Shown: positions 7,687 to 16,900, numbered from the stretch's first letter. The stretch: 64,000 nt of DNA from Paenibacillus massiliensis subsp. panacisoli DSM 21345 (GCF_000426545.1 NZ_AUFO01000023.1:43232-107231); one strand, 5' to 3'. A program made the numbers and translations. The notes: a model not told the origin generated them from the letters alone.

Positions 7687-8439
7687 CTATAACCCCTCCG
7701 TTTGTTCTGTCTTCGGACTAATGACATCCCCGTTCATCTGAACGTAATAGACCTTGCCGTCTTCCAGCGTGAAGCGCCATACGGGTGCCGCCACCTGGTT
7801 GTCCGAATTAAATACACTACCGTAATAGCCAAGCTTAATATCCTTGACTGTTGCACCAGCTGGCAGAAAATTATCAATTAACCTTCCCAAGGCCTTTGAG
7901 GCCGGAAGCACCTTCTCTGCTTCTCCCGAGGACTGCATCTCTACGGGTGTCTGACGATATGCTCGTATCTTCTGATTGCTATAATACAGCTCCAGATTCA
8001 CATTGAACAGAGGATAGCGGTTCTCCACGAGTGGATGAAGCACGAATACGCCGTACTGCACATCCAATTCCAGCTCTGCCAATGGATCATATTCGTAATC
8101 GCGGATATCCTGAATCTCGTCCTCTAGCTCCTGAATCAGCTCTGGGCGGTTGAACATGAGTCGGCTATCGACAGGCATTGCCAGCTCTGTACGTTTGCCC
8201 GCCTCTCCATTCAGATACGTATAGGACAGCTTGGACAGCTCGGGGGTATCGCCGGGAATGGGCGCCAGCACCTGGATGCTCTTCTGCTCCATCAGCTGCT
8301 GTGTGCCTACATCCAGTGAAGTGAAATCCAGATTCGGTCCGACCGTCTCCCGCGCATCATTCCATAGCTGATTGGCTAATACCAGATTCAGCAGGAAAAA
8401 GGTGAAGATCAATACATTCTTGGCGCGGCTCCAATCCAT
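7687..8439 (-). CDS. yycI: YycI, regulator of the WalK kinase
   Basis: The 250-residue protein has a single N-terminal membrane helix (about residues 8-24, VLIFTFFLLNLVLAN) followed by an extracytoplasmic beta-rich domain. This is the YycI architecture. In Bacillus subtilis YycI and YycH form a complex outside the membrane that holds WalK inactive. It sits between yycH and yycJ in the usual order, with 70 bases after yycH and four bases before yycJ. Confidence 0.9.
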   Translation of the reverse strand: MDWSRAKNVLIFTFFLLNLVLANQLWNDARETVGPNLDFTSLDVGTQQLMEQKSIQVLAPIPGDTPELSKLSYTYLNGEAGKRTELAMPVDSRLMFNRPELIQELEDEIQDIRDYEYDPLAELELDVQYGVFVLHPLVENRYPLFNVNLELYYSNQKIRAYRQTPVEMQSSGEAEKVLPASKALGRLIDNFLPAGATVKDIKLGYYGSVFNSDNQVAAPVWRFTLEDGKVYYVQMNGDVISPKTEQTEGL

Positions 8440-8509
8440 TCCCGTTACCTCCCTTTCCAGTCCTTCGTGTGTACTTCATTTACGAGCCTTCACTACACCG
8501 ATCTCTCGC

Positions 8510-9847
8510 TTAAGGGATCGTACCACTCACCGGCGGCTGTGGTGCAGGCGTAGCCTGGATCGTCTGTATTCCACCGTTCAGCAGCTGAATACGCCATACA
8601 GGAACCAGCTTCAGACTGCCGTCCTCTGTCAGCTCAGGTGAATACGAAGGTGTGACATCCAGAATAGTCTTGTTGCCAGCGAGCTGCTTCAGCCTGGCAC
8701 GTAGCTCCTCTCCACCCGGCAGCAGCATGGATGCATTCGATTGTTCCCCACCCTTCAGATAGAGCAGAGACCTCTCATAGACTGATGCTGTCTCTTGCTG
8801 CACCTCTAGCCGGATCGTACCGAACCTGAATGATGGCCTGTCCAACACAGGATAGGACCCGTAATACTGCTGGAAAGAGACATTCGTTCGATACTCTTCA
8901 CCCGAGACATCACTTGCGTTATTCATGATGAGCCGATAGGCGCCATCCCAGCCCCCATGCTGATTGACGAAGTCTACAGCAGCCAGAATATCCCTAACCG
9001 GGTTACCAGGCTCTGAGGAAGGTGCTGCTGGATCGGTATAGCCCATCCACCGCTGGCTCTGCTTTACCTGTAGACTACGCTTGCTGTCCGTATAGATCTC
9101 GGAGCCGTCTTTTTCCTGAATATTACGAGTAATTCCCGGATCGAAGAAGAGATTCCGCTGCATTTGCTCTGTCGTGAACAATCCCGAATTCACGATCGGC
9201 TCCTGCATCTCTATATGGTCCATTGGAATATAATATTGCCCCGATATCAGCTCATACGGAGTCGCATTCTGTCCGAAGCTCACATGCTGCTGTACATCCT
9301 GTACGGTCAGATCAACCTCATTAGCCTCGTACACTACGTCTCCCCTCGCACTGAAGAAGAGCGCATGTGTCCTTGTGGCCTTCTCATCGGTGTACACCCA
9401 GATTCGGTTAATCGTCTCGGCCTGGAATACGGGGTCTGCCGTCAAACGCATCATTCGCTCCAACAGCGTGACGGGTACGCCTCCGCTGAACACCATCTCG
9501 ATCCCTTCATACTTGCGACGAACCTCACTCCAGTTAGCCGACTGAATACTTCGACGCTCGAAGCTTTGGAAGCTTCGGCTCTCTAGCCGGGTGAAGATTA
9601 GCTTGTAGAAGGTCGTCTCAGGATAAAAGACTGTGTGCTTATCCTCGCCCATATGAACGATAATTTTGTTGGGGAAGATTAACTGCTCAATACGCTGCTC
9701 CTGCCCCATGCTGTCGGTCTTGACATAATTGGTCTCTGAGCTGACGATTGAATCTCCGCCAGGGAGGCGATAGATCAGGAAGTAGCTCTGAATCAGACTG
9801 CTGAGGACCAGCAGGAACAGAACCATAGACTTAAGCTGCTCCTTCAT
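8510..9847 (-). CDS. yycH: YycH, regulator of the WalK kinase
   Basis: The 445-residue protein has one N-terminal membrane helix (about residues 7-26) and a large exported domain, matching YycH. It works with YycI to control WalK. Its ATG overlaps the walK stop by four bases (ATGA), so the two are translationally coupled. Sequence conservation in this family is low outside the membrane helix. The call rests on length, topology and position between walK and yycI. Confidence 0.9.
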   Translation of the reverse strand: MKEQLKSMVLFLLVLSSLIQSYFLIYRLPGGDSIVSSETNYVKTDSMGQEQRIEQLIFPNKIIVHMGEDKHTVFYPETTFYKLIFTRLESRSFQSFERRSIQSANWSEVRRKYEGIEMVFSGGVPVTLLERMMRLTADPVFQAETINRIWVYTDEKATRTHALFFSARGDVVYEANEVDLTVQDVQQHVSFGQNATPYELISGQYYIPMDHIEMQEPIVNSGLFTTEQMQRNLFFDPGITRNIQEKDGSEIYTDSKRSLQVKQSQRWMGYTDPAAPSSEPGNPVRDILAAVDFVNQHGGWDGAYRLIMNNASDVSGEEYRTNVSFQQYYGSYPVLDRPSFRFGTIRLEVQQETASVYERSLLYLKGGEQSNASMLLPGGEELRARLKQLAGNKTILDVTPSYSPELTEDGSLKLVPVWRIQLLNGGIQTIQATPAPQPPVSGTIP

Positions 9848-11670
9848 GAGGACTCCCTCCCTTCGCCCGGCATCGGCAGAGTAAAGGTCGCACGGGTACC
9901 TTGATCGAGTTCAGACTCTAGGTATATATCGCCACCATGGGCTTTTACAATTTCCCGGGCAATGGATAGGCCTAGTCCAGTCCCTCCCATATTACGTGAT
10001 CTGGCCTTGTCTACACGATAGAACCGCTCAAAAATACGATCCAAATCCTTCTTCGGAATCCCCATGCCCGTATCTTGTACCGAGATGGAGAGCAGCCCCT
10101 CTCTCTTGACACCCTCCATACGGATGCTTCCACCCTCTGGTGTATACTTGAGTGCATTGGATACCAGATTATCGAGCACCTGATCCATCTGATCCCGGTC
10201 CACCACGACCTGAGTGATGCTGTCTTCGACCTGTACCTGATACTCAATATGCTTCTGCTGCATCTGGAAGGAGAAGCGGTCTGCTACGTCCTCCAGCATC
10301 TCTACGACATCAACTGTCTGCATACGGAGTGGCGCCTCATTGGAATCAAGCCGAGACAGATGCAGCAGGTCTGTCACCAGTCGAATCATGCGCTCAGTCT
10401 CGTTACGAATGACCCCAATGAACCGCTCGCCTAGCTGAGGCTCCGTCATGGCTCCATCATCCAGTGCTTCGGCATAGCTCTTGATGGTCGTCAGTGGTGT
10501 GCGCAATTCATGCGATACGTTCGCCACGAACTCCCGCCGTGATGCCTCCATCTCCTCTTGCTCCGTCACATCCTGCAGTACCGCAATCGTCCCCGTAATC
10601 CCAATCTCTCGACGATGAATAGGTGAGAAAGTCACTCGAATGACCAATGGCTCGCCCTGACCTGCAGGCTCCAATTGAAGCAGCGTAGAGGCCGGCATGC
10701 CTGTAATCAGCGCATCCGTCTCCTCCGGGTCCAGCCCCAGTAGTAAAGCAATGTGCCTGCCGCTAATCTCACGATCACTGATACCCAGCATCGTGCTGGC
10801 ACGGCGGTTCACCAGGATGACCCGGCCATTCTCGTCGGTTGCCACGACACCATCGCTCATATTGGTGAGGATCGAGGCAAGCTTCTCCTTCTCTTCCTCA
10901 TTTTGCGACAGTGCGTCCCTCAGACGACTGGTCATATAATTGAAAGCGTGACTCAATTGCCCGATCTCATCGCTTCCGAATACAGGCATCTTCCGATCGA
11001 AGCTGCCCTCGGCAACAGCAGTAGCATGACGTGTCATGACCTTGATCGGATAAGTAATGGTATGCGCCAGCACCACACCCAGTACAGCTGTCAGTCCCAG
11101 CGCAATCAGCATACCCGAGATGAACACGCTGTTGATTCGCTTCATCGTATCGTACAGATCCGCCATGGAGGCAGCGATATACACTGCACCAACAATCTTG
11201 CCACTGCTGATTACTGGCTTGGCCACGACCTTTTTCCGTACATTATCCTCGTCAATCATATATTCTTCATTATTGCGTATACCCTGTAGAGCTCTGCTAA
11301 CCACGGTCTGCGTGTTCTTGCGCCCGACATAATCTGCATGCGAGTTCTGTGACGTGATCAAGACTCTGCCACTGGAATCCAGCACCTGAATCTCGGCTCC
11401 ACTGAAATCAAAGAGATTATCGACCCGTGCACGCAAGCTCTCCACACTGTCTTCCTCCGTCTGGCCATCTCCACCAGCCAAATCCTGCTCGGCCAATACA
11501 GCCAGCATTTCCGCACGTGCTTGCAGATCCTGTGTGAAGTTACTCGTTAGCGAATTCTTCATGGAACTGACAAAATACACGCCAATCAACTGCATAGCGA
11601 CCAGAATCAGCAGTACGTAGATGATGATGAGACGAGCCTGAATCGTCCGAAAGAAGGACAGCCAGCTCAT
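9844..11670 (-). CDS. walK: WalK sensor histidine kinase
   Basis: WalK is the membrane kinase of the essential WalKR system, which controls peptidoglycan hydrolases. The 608 residues show membrane helices at about 13-35 and 181-203, and an extracellular sensor domain between them. These are followed by HAMP (202-255), PAS (262-370), HisKA with phospho-accepting H387 in NVSHELRTPL, and a HATPase domain with DTGMGI and GGTGLGLSI. Length and order match the family. It overlaps walR by four bases upstream and yycH by four bases downstream. A Noc-site-like 14-mer lies inside the coding sequence at 9950-9963. Confidence 0.96.
   Translation of the reverse strand: MSWLSFFRTIQARLIIIYVLLILVAMQLIGVYFVSSMKNSLTSNFTQDLQARAEMLAVLAEQDLAGGDGQTEEDSVESLRARVDNLFDFSGAEIQVLDSSGRVLITSQNSHADYVGRKNTQTVVSRALQGIRNNEEYMIDEDNVRKKVVAKPVISSGKIVGAVYIAASMADLYDTMKRINSVFISGMLIALGLTAVLGVVLAHTITYPIKVMTRHATAVAEGSFDRKMPVFGSDEIGQLSHAFNYMTSRLRDALSQNEEEKEKLASILTNMSDGVVATDENGRVILVNRRASTMLGISDREISGRHIALLLGLDPEETDALITGMPASTLLQLEPAGQGEPLVIRVTFSPIHRREIGITGTIAVLQDVTEQEEMEASRREFVANVSHELRTPLTTIKSYAEALDDGAMTEPQLGERFIGVIRNETERMIRLVTDLLHLSRLDSNEAPLRMQTVDVVEMLEDVADRFSFQMQQKHIEYQVQVEDSITQVVVDRDQMDQVLDNLVSNALKYTPEGGSIRMEGVKREGLLSISVQDTGMGIPKKDLDRIFERFYRVDKARSRNMGGTGLGLSIAREIVKAHGGDIYLESELDQGTRATFTLPMPGEGRESS
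9950..9963. promoter_or_regulatory. possible Noc-binding site inside walK
   Basis: The sequence ATTTCCCGGGCAAT matches the Noc nucleoid-occlusion consensus ATTTCCCGGGAAAT at 13 of 14 positions. noc is encoded in this window and such sites are scattered over the chromosome away from the terminus. A single chance match within a coding region cannot be excluded. Confidence 0.4.
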
Positions 11671-12398
11671 CCGTAGCCTCCACCCTTGCCGCTATGGATG
11701 ACATATCCGAGCCCACGCCTTGTGTAGATTGTCTCTGGCTTGCTGGGATTCTCCTCAATCTTCTCACGCAGCCGCCGAATCGTCACATCGACGGTACGTA
11801 CATCTCCGTAATACTCGAATCCCCATACAGCCTGCAGCAGATGCTCACGAGTCATGACCTTGTCGGCATTTTTGGCCATATAGTAGAGCAGCTCATACTC
11901 CCGATGGGTCAGGTCCAGTTGCACTCCGTTCTTATAAGCCGTATACATATCCGTGTCGAAGAACAGATTGGCTATCCGCAAGCCCTGTCGCTCTTCAGGC
12001 GGCTTGTTATCCTGTGATATCGCACTGCCACGCTGTCGCCGCATGTGCGCCTTCACTCTGGCAAGCAATTCCCTCGTGCTGAAGGGCTTGGTCACGTAGT
12101 CATCCGCCCCGAGCTCCAGCCCGAGCACCTTGTCGATCTCATCATCCTTGGCAGTCAGCATAATGATCGGCATCTGAAGCTGTTGGCTGCGCACCTCACG
12201 GCATACATCCATCCCATCCATGCCTGGTAGCATCAAGTCCAGCAAAATCAAATCAGGATGCTGGCTTAAGGCCACATCCACAGCTGTATTGCCGTCAAAG
12301 GCGCAGAGAACCGTGTAGCCCTCCTTCTCCAGATTGAACTTCAGTATATCGGCAATTGGTTGTTCGTCATCCACTACGAGAATGGTTCCCTGCTTCAC
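11667..12398 (-). CDS. walR: WalR response regulator (OmpR family)
   Basis: The 243-residue protein has a receiver domain with the acidic pair D10-D11, phospho-acceptor D54 in LLDLMLPG and conserved lysine in VTKPFS. A winged-helix DNA-binding domain from about residue 140 follows. WalR regulates autolysin genes essential for growth. Translation starts at a GTG at 12398, preceded by GAGGTGA. It is the first gene of the walR-walK-yycH-yycI-yycJ operon. The promoter must lie in the repeat-rich region 12400-12790. Confidence 0.97.
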   Translation of the reverse strand: MKQGTILVVDDEQPIADILKFNLEKEGYTVLCAFDGNTAVDVALSQHPDLILLDLMLPGMDGMDVCREVRSQQLQMPIIMLTAKDDEIDKVLGLELGADDYVTKPFSTRELLARVKAHMRRQRGSAISQDNKPPEERQGLRIANLFFDTDMYTAYKNGVQLDLTHREYELLYYMAKNADKVMTREHLLQAVWGFEYYGDVRTVDVTIRRLREKIEENPSKPETIYTRRGLGYVIHSGKGGGYG

Positions 12399-12432
12399 CT
12401 GTGTTCACCTCATTCTTATAATCCACTTTATA

Positions 12433-12474
12433 TGGCTGCCCCTGTGCGAGATATAGCTATCCCTGTGCGAGACT
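12433..12474. repeat. two tandem 21-bp repeats upstream of walR
   Basis: Two 21-bp units (12433-12453 and 12454-12474) share CCCTGTGCGAGA and differ at a few other positions. They lie 35-76 bases before the walR start codon, so inside or just after the expected promoter. Two whole DNA turns separate the copies. Confidence 0.7.
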
Positions 12475-12600
12475 CTTATCCGATTCGAAGAGCGGTAAGC
12501 CGCTCAGTATATCTCATCCCATTTTAACATAGTGCATCCGCGGATACATCCAGTACAGACTCTTGCTGAACGCTGGTGATTTCTGCTATAGGCTAATTCA

Positions 12601-12660
12601 TCTAGGTTCATTGAGGTCCATCGAGGTTCAGTGATGTTCCTTGATGTTCAATAATGTTCA
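12601..12660. repeat. six phased 10-bp degenerate repeats between walR and ohr
   Basis: Six consecutive decamers end in ATGTTCA or AGGTTCA-like heptamers: tctAGGTTCA, ttgAGGTCCA, tcgAGGTTCA, gtgATGTTCC, ttgATGTTCA and ataATGTTCA. The phasing is exactly 10 bp. They lie in the divergent gap between walR and the ohr gene. No binding protein is known to me. Confidence 0.7.
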
Positions 12661-12744
12661 ACATGCTCACGGAGATCAATTCATGCCAACGGATGAACTA
12701 AATTTTTCCCTATAACAAAAAAAGACTTTCTTTTTAAATTAAGT

Positions 12745-12767
12745 TGTGCTAAATTAAATTGTATAAA
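12745..12767 (+). promoter_or_regulatory. ohr promoter with OhrR-like operator
   Basis: A -10 like TATAAA lies at 12762-12767. A TTAAGT, possible -35, ends 17 bases before it. Overlapping the -10 is TAAATTAAATTGTA at 12750-12763, which matches the Bacillus OhrR box TACAATTAAATTGTA closely (13 of 14 aligned bases). This predicts repression by a MarR-type OhrR relieved by organic peroxides. No ohrR is in the window. Confidence 0.55.
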
Positions 12768-12796
12768 ATATAAATTGGAAAGGTGATGTTTTCACC

Positions 12797-13225
12797 ATGA
12801 TGAAAATTCAACAAAAACTTTATGATACCACTGTAAAAGCTGTAGGAGGCCGTGATGGCTTCGTAGAATCCGAATCTCCAGCATTGCGTCTTGATATCGA
12901 TACACCTAAACAACTGGGCGGTGCTGGCGGTGAAGGTACGAACCCGGAGCAACTCTTCGCAGCAGGATACTCTGCTTGCTTCGATAGCGCACTGAACATG
13001 GTAGCACGTATGCAACGTATTAAGCATGAGGGTACTGAGATTACTGCAACTGTCAGCATCGGCAAAGTAGAAGACGGCGGCTTTGGCATCGCTGCACATC
13101 TGGATGTACTCGTCAAAGGTGTAGATCGCGAGACTGCCATTAAGCTGGCTGAAGGAGCACATGAGCAATGTCCATACTCCCGTGCTACACGTGGCAACAT
13201 CGAAGTAACAATTAATGTATTGTAA
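12797..13225 (+). CDS. ohr: organic hydroperoxide resistance protein (Ohr/OsmC family)
   Basis: The 142-residue protein is an Ohr peroxidase that reduces organic hydroperoxides using two cysteines, with lipoylated protein as electron donor. The two family cysteines are seen: C61 in SACFDSAL and C125 in HEQCPYSRAT. The N-terminal arginine region (GGRDG) is also present. The length is typical. It is a single-gene unit divergent from walR, with an OhrR-like operator over its -10 box and a terminator behind it. Confidence 0.94.
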   Translation: MMKIQQKLYDTTVKAVGGRDGFVESESPALRLDIDTPKQLGGAGGEGTNPEQLFAAGYSACFDSALNMVARMQRIKHEGTEITATVSIGKVEDGGFGIAAHLDVLVKGVDRETAIKLAEGAHEQCPYSRATRGNIEVTINVL

Positions 13226-13323
13226 GGCCCAATCCGGACACAGCCTGTATTGCCTAAAGACGAGATCAGGTCTACGCATATCGAATGGGGAATCGAATTG
13301 GCAGCGTTAAATATAAACGAGAA

Positions 13324-13357
13324 ACAAGCCTCCGAACGGAATCGTTCAGAGGCTTGT
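13324..13357. terminator. bidirectional terminator after ohr
   Basis: A 15-bp stem with one mismatch and a GAAT loop (ACAAGCCTCCGAACG with CGTTCAGAGGCTTGT) lies between ohr and the converging peptidase gene. T-rich flanks occur on both sides. Confidence 0.65.
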
Positions 13358-13520
13358 CTTATTGTGTACGCTATAATGTATAATTTCGTAACCGATCATG
13401 AGTAGGATGGCTGGATACATATAGTTCGAATACAGCACATTGTCCAACTAACTAGGGTAATTACTGTGATTTGTGTGATTCATGCCAATTCCTCGTATCG
13501 TGAAATTGACCCATTGCTCC

Positions 13521-15071
13521 CTATCGAAGATAAGTCATGGGATTTTGAGGAACGTTGTTTTTACGGACTTCAAAGTGAAGATGCGTGCCAGTAGAGCGTC
13601 CTGTGTTACCCATGACACCTATCGACTCTCCTTGTCGAACGACTTGGCCTGAGCGAACCCCAATACTGTTCAAATGCCCGTACAAGGTCTGATAGCCATT
13701 GCCATGATCAATGATAATTACATTGCCATAGCCGTTCTGCTGACCTGCAAAGGTCACGACACCTTCATCCGAGGCTTTAATATCACGGCCTCCTCCCATG
13801 TCGATCCCCTCATGCATTCGACCCCAGCGGCTGCCATAGCTGCTCGTCAGGACTGCACCGGATACAGGCCATACAAATTGTCCTGTTCCTTCACCTACAA
13901 CCTTGGTTCCTTTGAGTACGACCTCAGGGACCGATTCCTTGATCACCTTTTGACCGAGCCATTCTTCTTTAATAACCTGGCCATTTTCCTTCGTAATCTG
14001 GAAGTCCATCTGCTTCAGCCCACTTTGGCCTGGGCGCACGACCTTGGAGGTACCGGCCTTGAGCTCATCACTCTCACGAGTGACGATCGTCGGCTCAATC
14101 GTGACCTGCTCCACGATCTTCTCCACAGTAGTTACAGTTAAGGGAGCCTTAGGTGCAGTCACCTGCAGAGTATCCCCAATTTGCAAATATTTCTCCCGGG
14201 TCCCCGGATTGTTCTGCTTGATCTCCCAAGCTGTCATTCCGAATTGGCTTGCAATGGAAGACAACGTATCCCCCTCACGAACCGTGTACGTAATGGGCTG
14301 TTCCTTGCTTTCCTTCAAAGCCTGTAACGCTCCCTCCTCGGACAACAGCTTGTTCGGGTCAGCCTTTACTTCCTCATAGGTAATGTCCTCGTTCACTCCG
14401 ACCGACATCAACCACGCTTTGGAGGTATTACTAGCTGATGAAGCTGAAGTCTTCTTCACAGAGGAGGTCCATCCGGCAGGCTGTCCTTGTCCTTCCGGTA
14501 TGTACTCTTTCTGCAACGCCTTGATCGCAGCCTTAGCTGTATCCTCGTCCTTGACTACACCGACCTCTTCACCGTCCACCATCACCTTGACGCCCTTAGC
14601 GTATGCTGTCAGCATTCCGTCCAGCTTCGTCAAGGTGGCCTTGCTATCCACGTCGGCCTTATAGGCCTTCTCAATCTTCGTAGTGATGGCTTCGGTATTC
14701 AGTACCATTTCCGCGTCGGGATACTTCTCCGTATAAGCCTTACGCTTGTTCTCATACAGCGCAGCTAGCTGATCCTCGCTTTGGATGGCTCCAACCTCCT
14801 GCCCCTTTACATATACCTTGTAATAAGGAACGGTGTTGGCTGCAACATACTGATTACTAACGAATCCCAATCCTCCGGCCAAGATAATTCCACTCGCGGC
14901 CAATGTCAGCCAGCGTCGCTGTCCCGTCCAAATGTGCTGACGACTCCAATCCAGCATTCTGGCAGAGAGCTCATTCACACGCTCGACAGGGTGTTTACTG
15001 CTCTGTGGCGCCTTGGACGTCTTCGTCTTTAGCTGCTTCCCGTTCGGGCGCTTCCCTTTGAAACCTTTCAT
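13521..15071 (-). CDS. membrane-anchored LysM/G5/M23 peptidoglycan endopeptidase
   Basis: The 516-residue protein is a cell-wall metallopeptidase. It has a basic cytoplasmic tail, one membrane helix (about 55-73), a long helical linker, a LysM motif (about 261-305, TYTVREGDTL...), a G5-like domain (about 315-392) and a C-terminal LytM/M23 domain (about 398-516). The zinc ligands are in place: H420 and D424 in MHEGIDMG, and H497-x-H499 in GTHLHFEV. It would cut peptide cross-links in peptidoglycan. The neighbouring walRK system typically controls such enzymes, but I saw no WalR site here. Confidence 0.92.
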   Translation of the reverse strand: MKGFKGKRPNGKQLKTKTSKAPQSSKHPVERVNELSARMLDWSRQHIWTGQRRWLTLAASGIILAGGLGFVSNQYVAANTVPYYKVYVKGQEVGAIQSEDQLAALYENKRKAYTEKYPDAEMVLNTEAITTKIEKAYKADVDSKATLTKLDGMLTAYAKGVKVMVDGEEVGVVKDEDTAKAAIKALQKEYIPEGQGQPAGWTSSVKKTSASSASNTSKAWLMSVGVNEDITYEEVKADPNKLLSEEGALQALKESKEQPITYTVREGDTLSSIASQFGMTAWEIKQNNPGTREKYLQIGDTLQVTAPKAPLTVTTVEKIVEQVTIEPTIVTRESDELKAGTSKVVRPGQSGLKQMDFQITKENGQVIKEEWLGQKVIKESVPEVVLKGTKVVGEGTGQFVWPVSGAVLTSSYGSRWGRMHEGIDMGGGRDIKASDEGVVTFAGQQNGYGNVIIIDHGNGYQTLYGHLNSIGVRSGQVVRQGESIGVMGNTGRSTGTHLHFEVRKNNVPQNPMTYLR

Positions 15072-15615
15072 ACTTCTCTTCCTTTCATCTGTACTCCTTT
15101 GTACTCCTTAAGTATGGACATACCTTCGTCACCAGGGCTTCATATCGCCTGGACGCATCCATGGCTGTGTAGTGCGTTGAATAGTACATTTGTTAGTAGA
15201 GTGGGCATGGGCATGTTCAGTGTTCAAAATGATAGCCTCAAGATGCTCGATGATCATGCCTTAGGCCTTCTTTTATGTGACGTTCCATAGAATACAAAAT
15301 CCATTCTGCGGGCATAAGCTTCCTATCCACAGGAAAGTCATAGCCACTACTTTACACGATAATCCTTAAGACAAGCTGAAGAACCAATAATTATACTAGT
15401 TTTATTTAAAATTGCTATAAAAGGTGTCAAAAATTTAACCTTTTATAAACACTTGTTTACTTTATCATAGCTACTGGATGAATTTCAACTTCATCGCTCC
15501 ACAGCAAAAAGCCGCACTGGACGCGGCTTTGGGGATGATTATACAGTTAATGTTCATTTATTCCACTAATGTTGTATAACATATATTTATTGGAAATTTT
15601 ACATAGAGAGAATAC
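15072..15615. other. intergenic region upstream of the M23 peptidase gene
   Basis: This 544-base gap holds a perfect 10-bp inverted repeat (TATAAAAGGT at 15416-15425, ACCTTTTATA at 15438-15447). The repeat overlaps a minus-strand TTGACA at 15430-15425, and a minus-strand TATAAT is at 15395-15390. These could form the peptidase promoter region. The terminator of the next gene is at 15506-15530. No ORF is convincing. Confidence 0.5.
15506..15530 (-). terminator. intrinsic terminator after the low-complexity secreted protein gene
   Basis: AAAGCCGC at 15508-15515 pairs with GCGGCTTT at 15523-15530. On the minus strand the stem runs into a five-T stretch. It lies about 85 bases past the stop of the gene at 15616. 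Confidence 0.7.
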
Positions 15616-16419
15616 TTATCTGCTTACTTTCAGCATGTCCATTAGCTTCGTATACTCCTCATTCGTAAGTCGCTTGGCGATGACCTGTTGTATATCCTGC
15701 AGCTCCTTCTCCGTCAATCCGCCTTCCATAGCTGTTGAGATCATCTGCATGTCCTCGGCTGGAAGCTTGTTCATCAGCATGCTGAGAATCTCTTGTTTCT
15801 GCTGTGTATTCAGCTCATCCTTCCGGTCTACAAGGTCTCCTGGGGTCATTACCAGTTCCTCTTCCTCTAAAGATCGCCCTTCTACTACTGGTGGTGTAGC
15901 AGATTCAGGGGATGCTGCTGTCGGGGTGTCCTCATCGTCTGCTGTCCCCATCACAGGTAATGCTCCCTCGGGTGTAGACTCCTCCTCCTCAGACGCCGGG
16001 TTGCCAGTCACGCTTCCCGGGGTGCCTCCCTCTGATTCCTGTCCATGAGCTGGGGAATTGCTTGTGCTTGAGGAAGCCGCACTCCCGTTAGGCAATCCTT
16101 CACGCGAACTATCTGTTGGCTTGCGTTCGCCTTGTGTGCCGCCCACAGTGCCGTTCAGGCCGTTCGATGTGCTGTTCGATGTGCTGTTCGATGTGCCATT
16201 CGTCCCCACTCCACCTTCACCCGCAGAGGGCTGCTTGGACCCAAAGAGGCCCTGTCCAATGTTCAGGCCCAGCACTGAGGTTCCCTCCAGCTTAATATTG
16301 AACATGCCTAACAGAGACTGCACATAAGCATTCACGACATATCCAGTCGTCAGTAGTGTCAGCGCTACAATCATCACGATAGATAAGGTCTTGCGTACCA
16401 TCCAGCTAATCCACTTCAT
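15616..16419 (-). CDS. exported or membrane-anchored low-complexity protein (267 aa)
   Basis: The start is the ATG at 16419 after AAGAAGGAGG; an in-frame ATG ten codons earlier has no such site. Residues about 9-30 form a hydrophobic segment after a basic start, so the protein is exported or anchored. Residues about 65-190 are low complexity, rich in Ser, Thr, Asn, Gly and Glu, with a repeated NSTS unit. The last 70 residues are predicted helical and charged. The function is unknown. The low-complexity tract suggests a flexible extracytoplasmic linker (inference). It is followed by its own terminator. Confidence 0.7.
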   Translation of the reverse strand: MKWISWMVRKTLSIVMIVALTLLTTGYVVNAYVQSLLGMFNIKLEGTSVLGLNIGQGLFGSKQPSAGEGGVGTNGTSNSTSNSTSNGLNGTVGGTQGERKPTDSSREGLPNGSAASSSTSNSPAHGQESEGGTPGSVTGNPASEEEESTPEGALPVMGTADDEDTPTAASPESATPPVVEGRSLEEEELVMTPGDLVDRKDELNTQQKQEILSMLMNKLPAEDMQMISTAMEGGLTEKELQDIQQVIAKRLTNEEYTKLMDMLKVSR

Positions 16420-16900
16420 CGGTGTACCTCCTTCTTCCGCTTCAGCCATCCAGGAATAACGCTCTCCGAATGGAGGACCCCGTTATGAAGGCTTCGAATT
16501 TGACAAGAACCATCCAAAGCTCCTCACTGACATCCATCCTCGAATGATGCCAAGTTAACGGTAAGTCCGTCTGTCTCCATTATTGACCAAAGGAAGTCGA
16601 GTTAACCTTGCCAGCACCGAAATTAGCCCGACAGCCACTATGAGTCTCCTCCTCTTCACAGGCTGCATCTAAATCATCTCGACAAGATGTACCTAGTGCA
16701 CTCTCCCACCCCAACAAAAAAAACGTACCCTCCGACAGCCAATAGCATCGGATGGGCACGCTTATTCATAGCGCTTATATATTGCTTATTTATGCTTCCT
16801 TATAACACTTATGGCACTATAGCCCTTATTTATACTCGCAGCAGCCTTACCTCCGTTACACGAACGTCGGGTGGTAGCTTGCTCTTATTTCCGAAAAGGA
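16420..16900. other. intergenic region between purA and the secreted protein gene
   Basis: This 480-base gap contains the purA terminator at 16715-16760. The rest should contain the promoter for the gene at 16419. No clear promoter pair or ORF was found. Confidence 0.45.
16715..16760 (-). terminator. intrinsic terminator after purA
   Basis: CGTACCCTCCGA (16724-16735) pairs with TCGGATGGGCACG (16748-16760). On the minus strand the stem is followed by eight or nine Ts. Confidence 0.8.
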
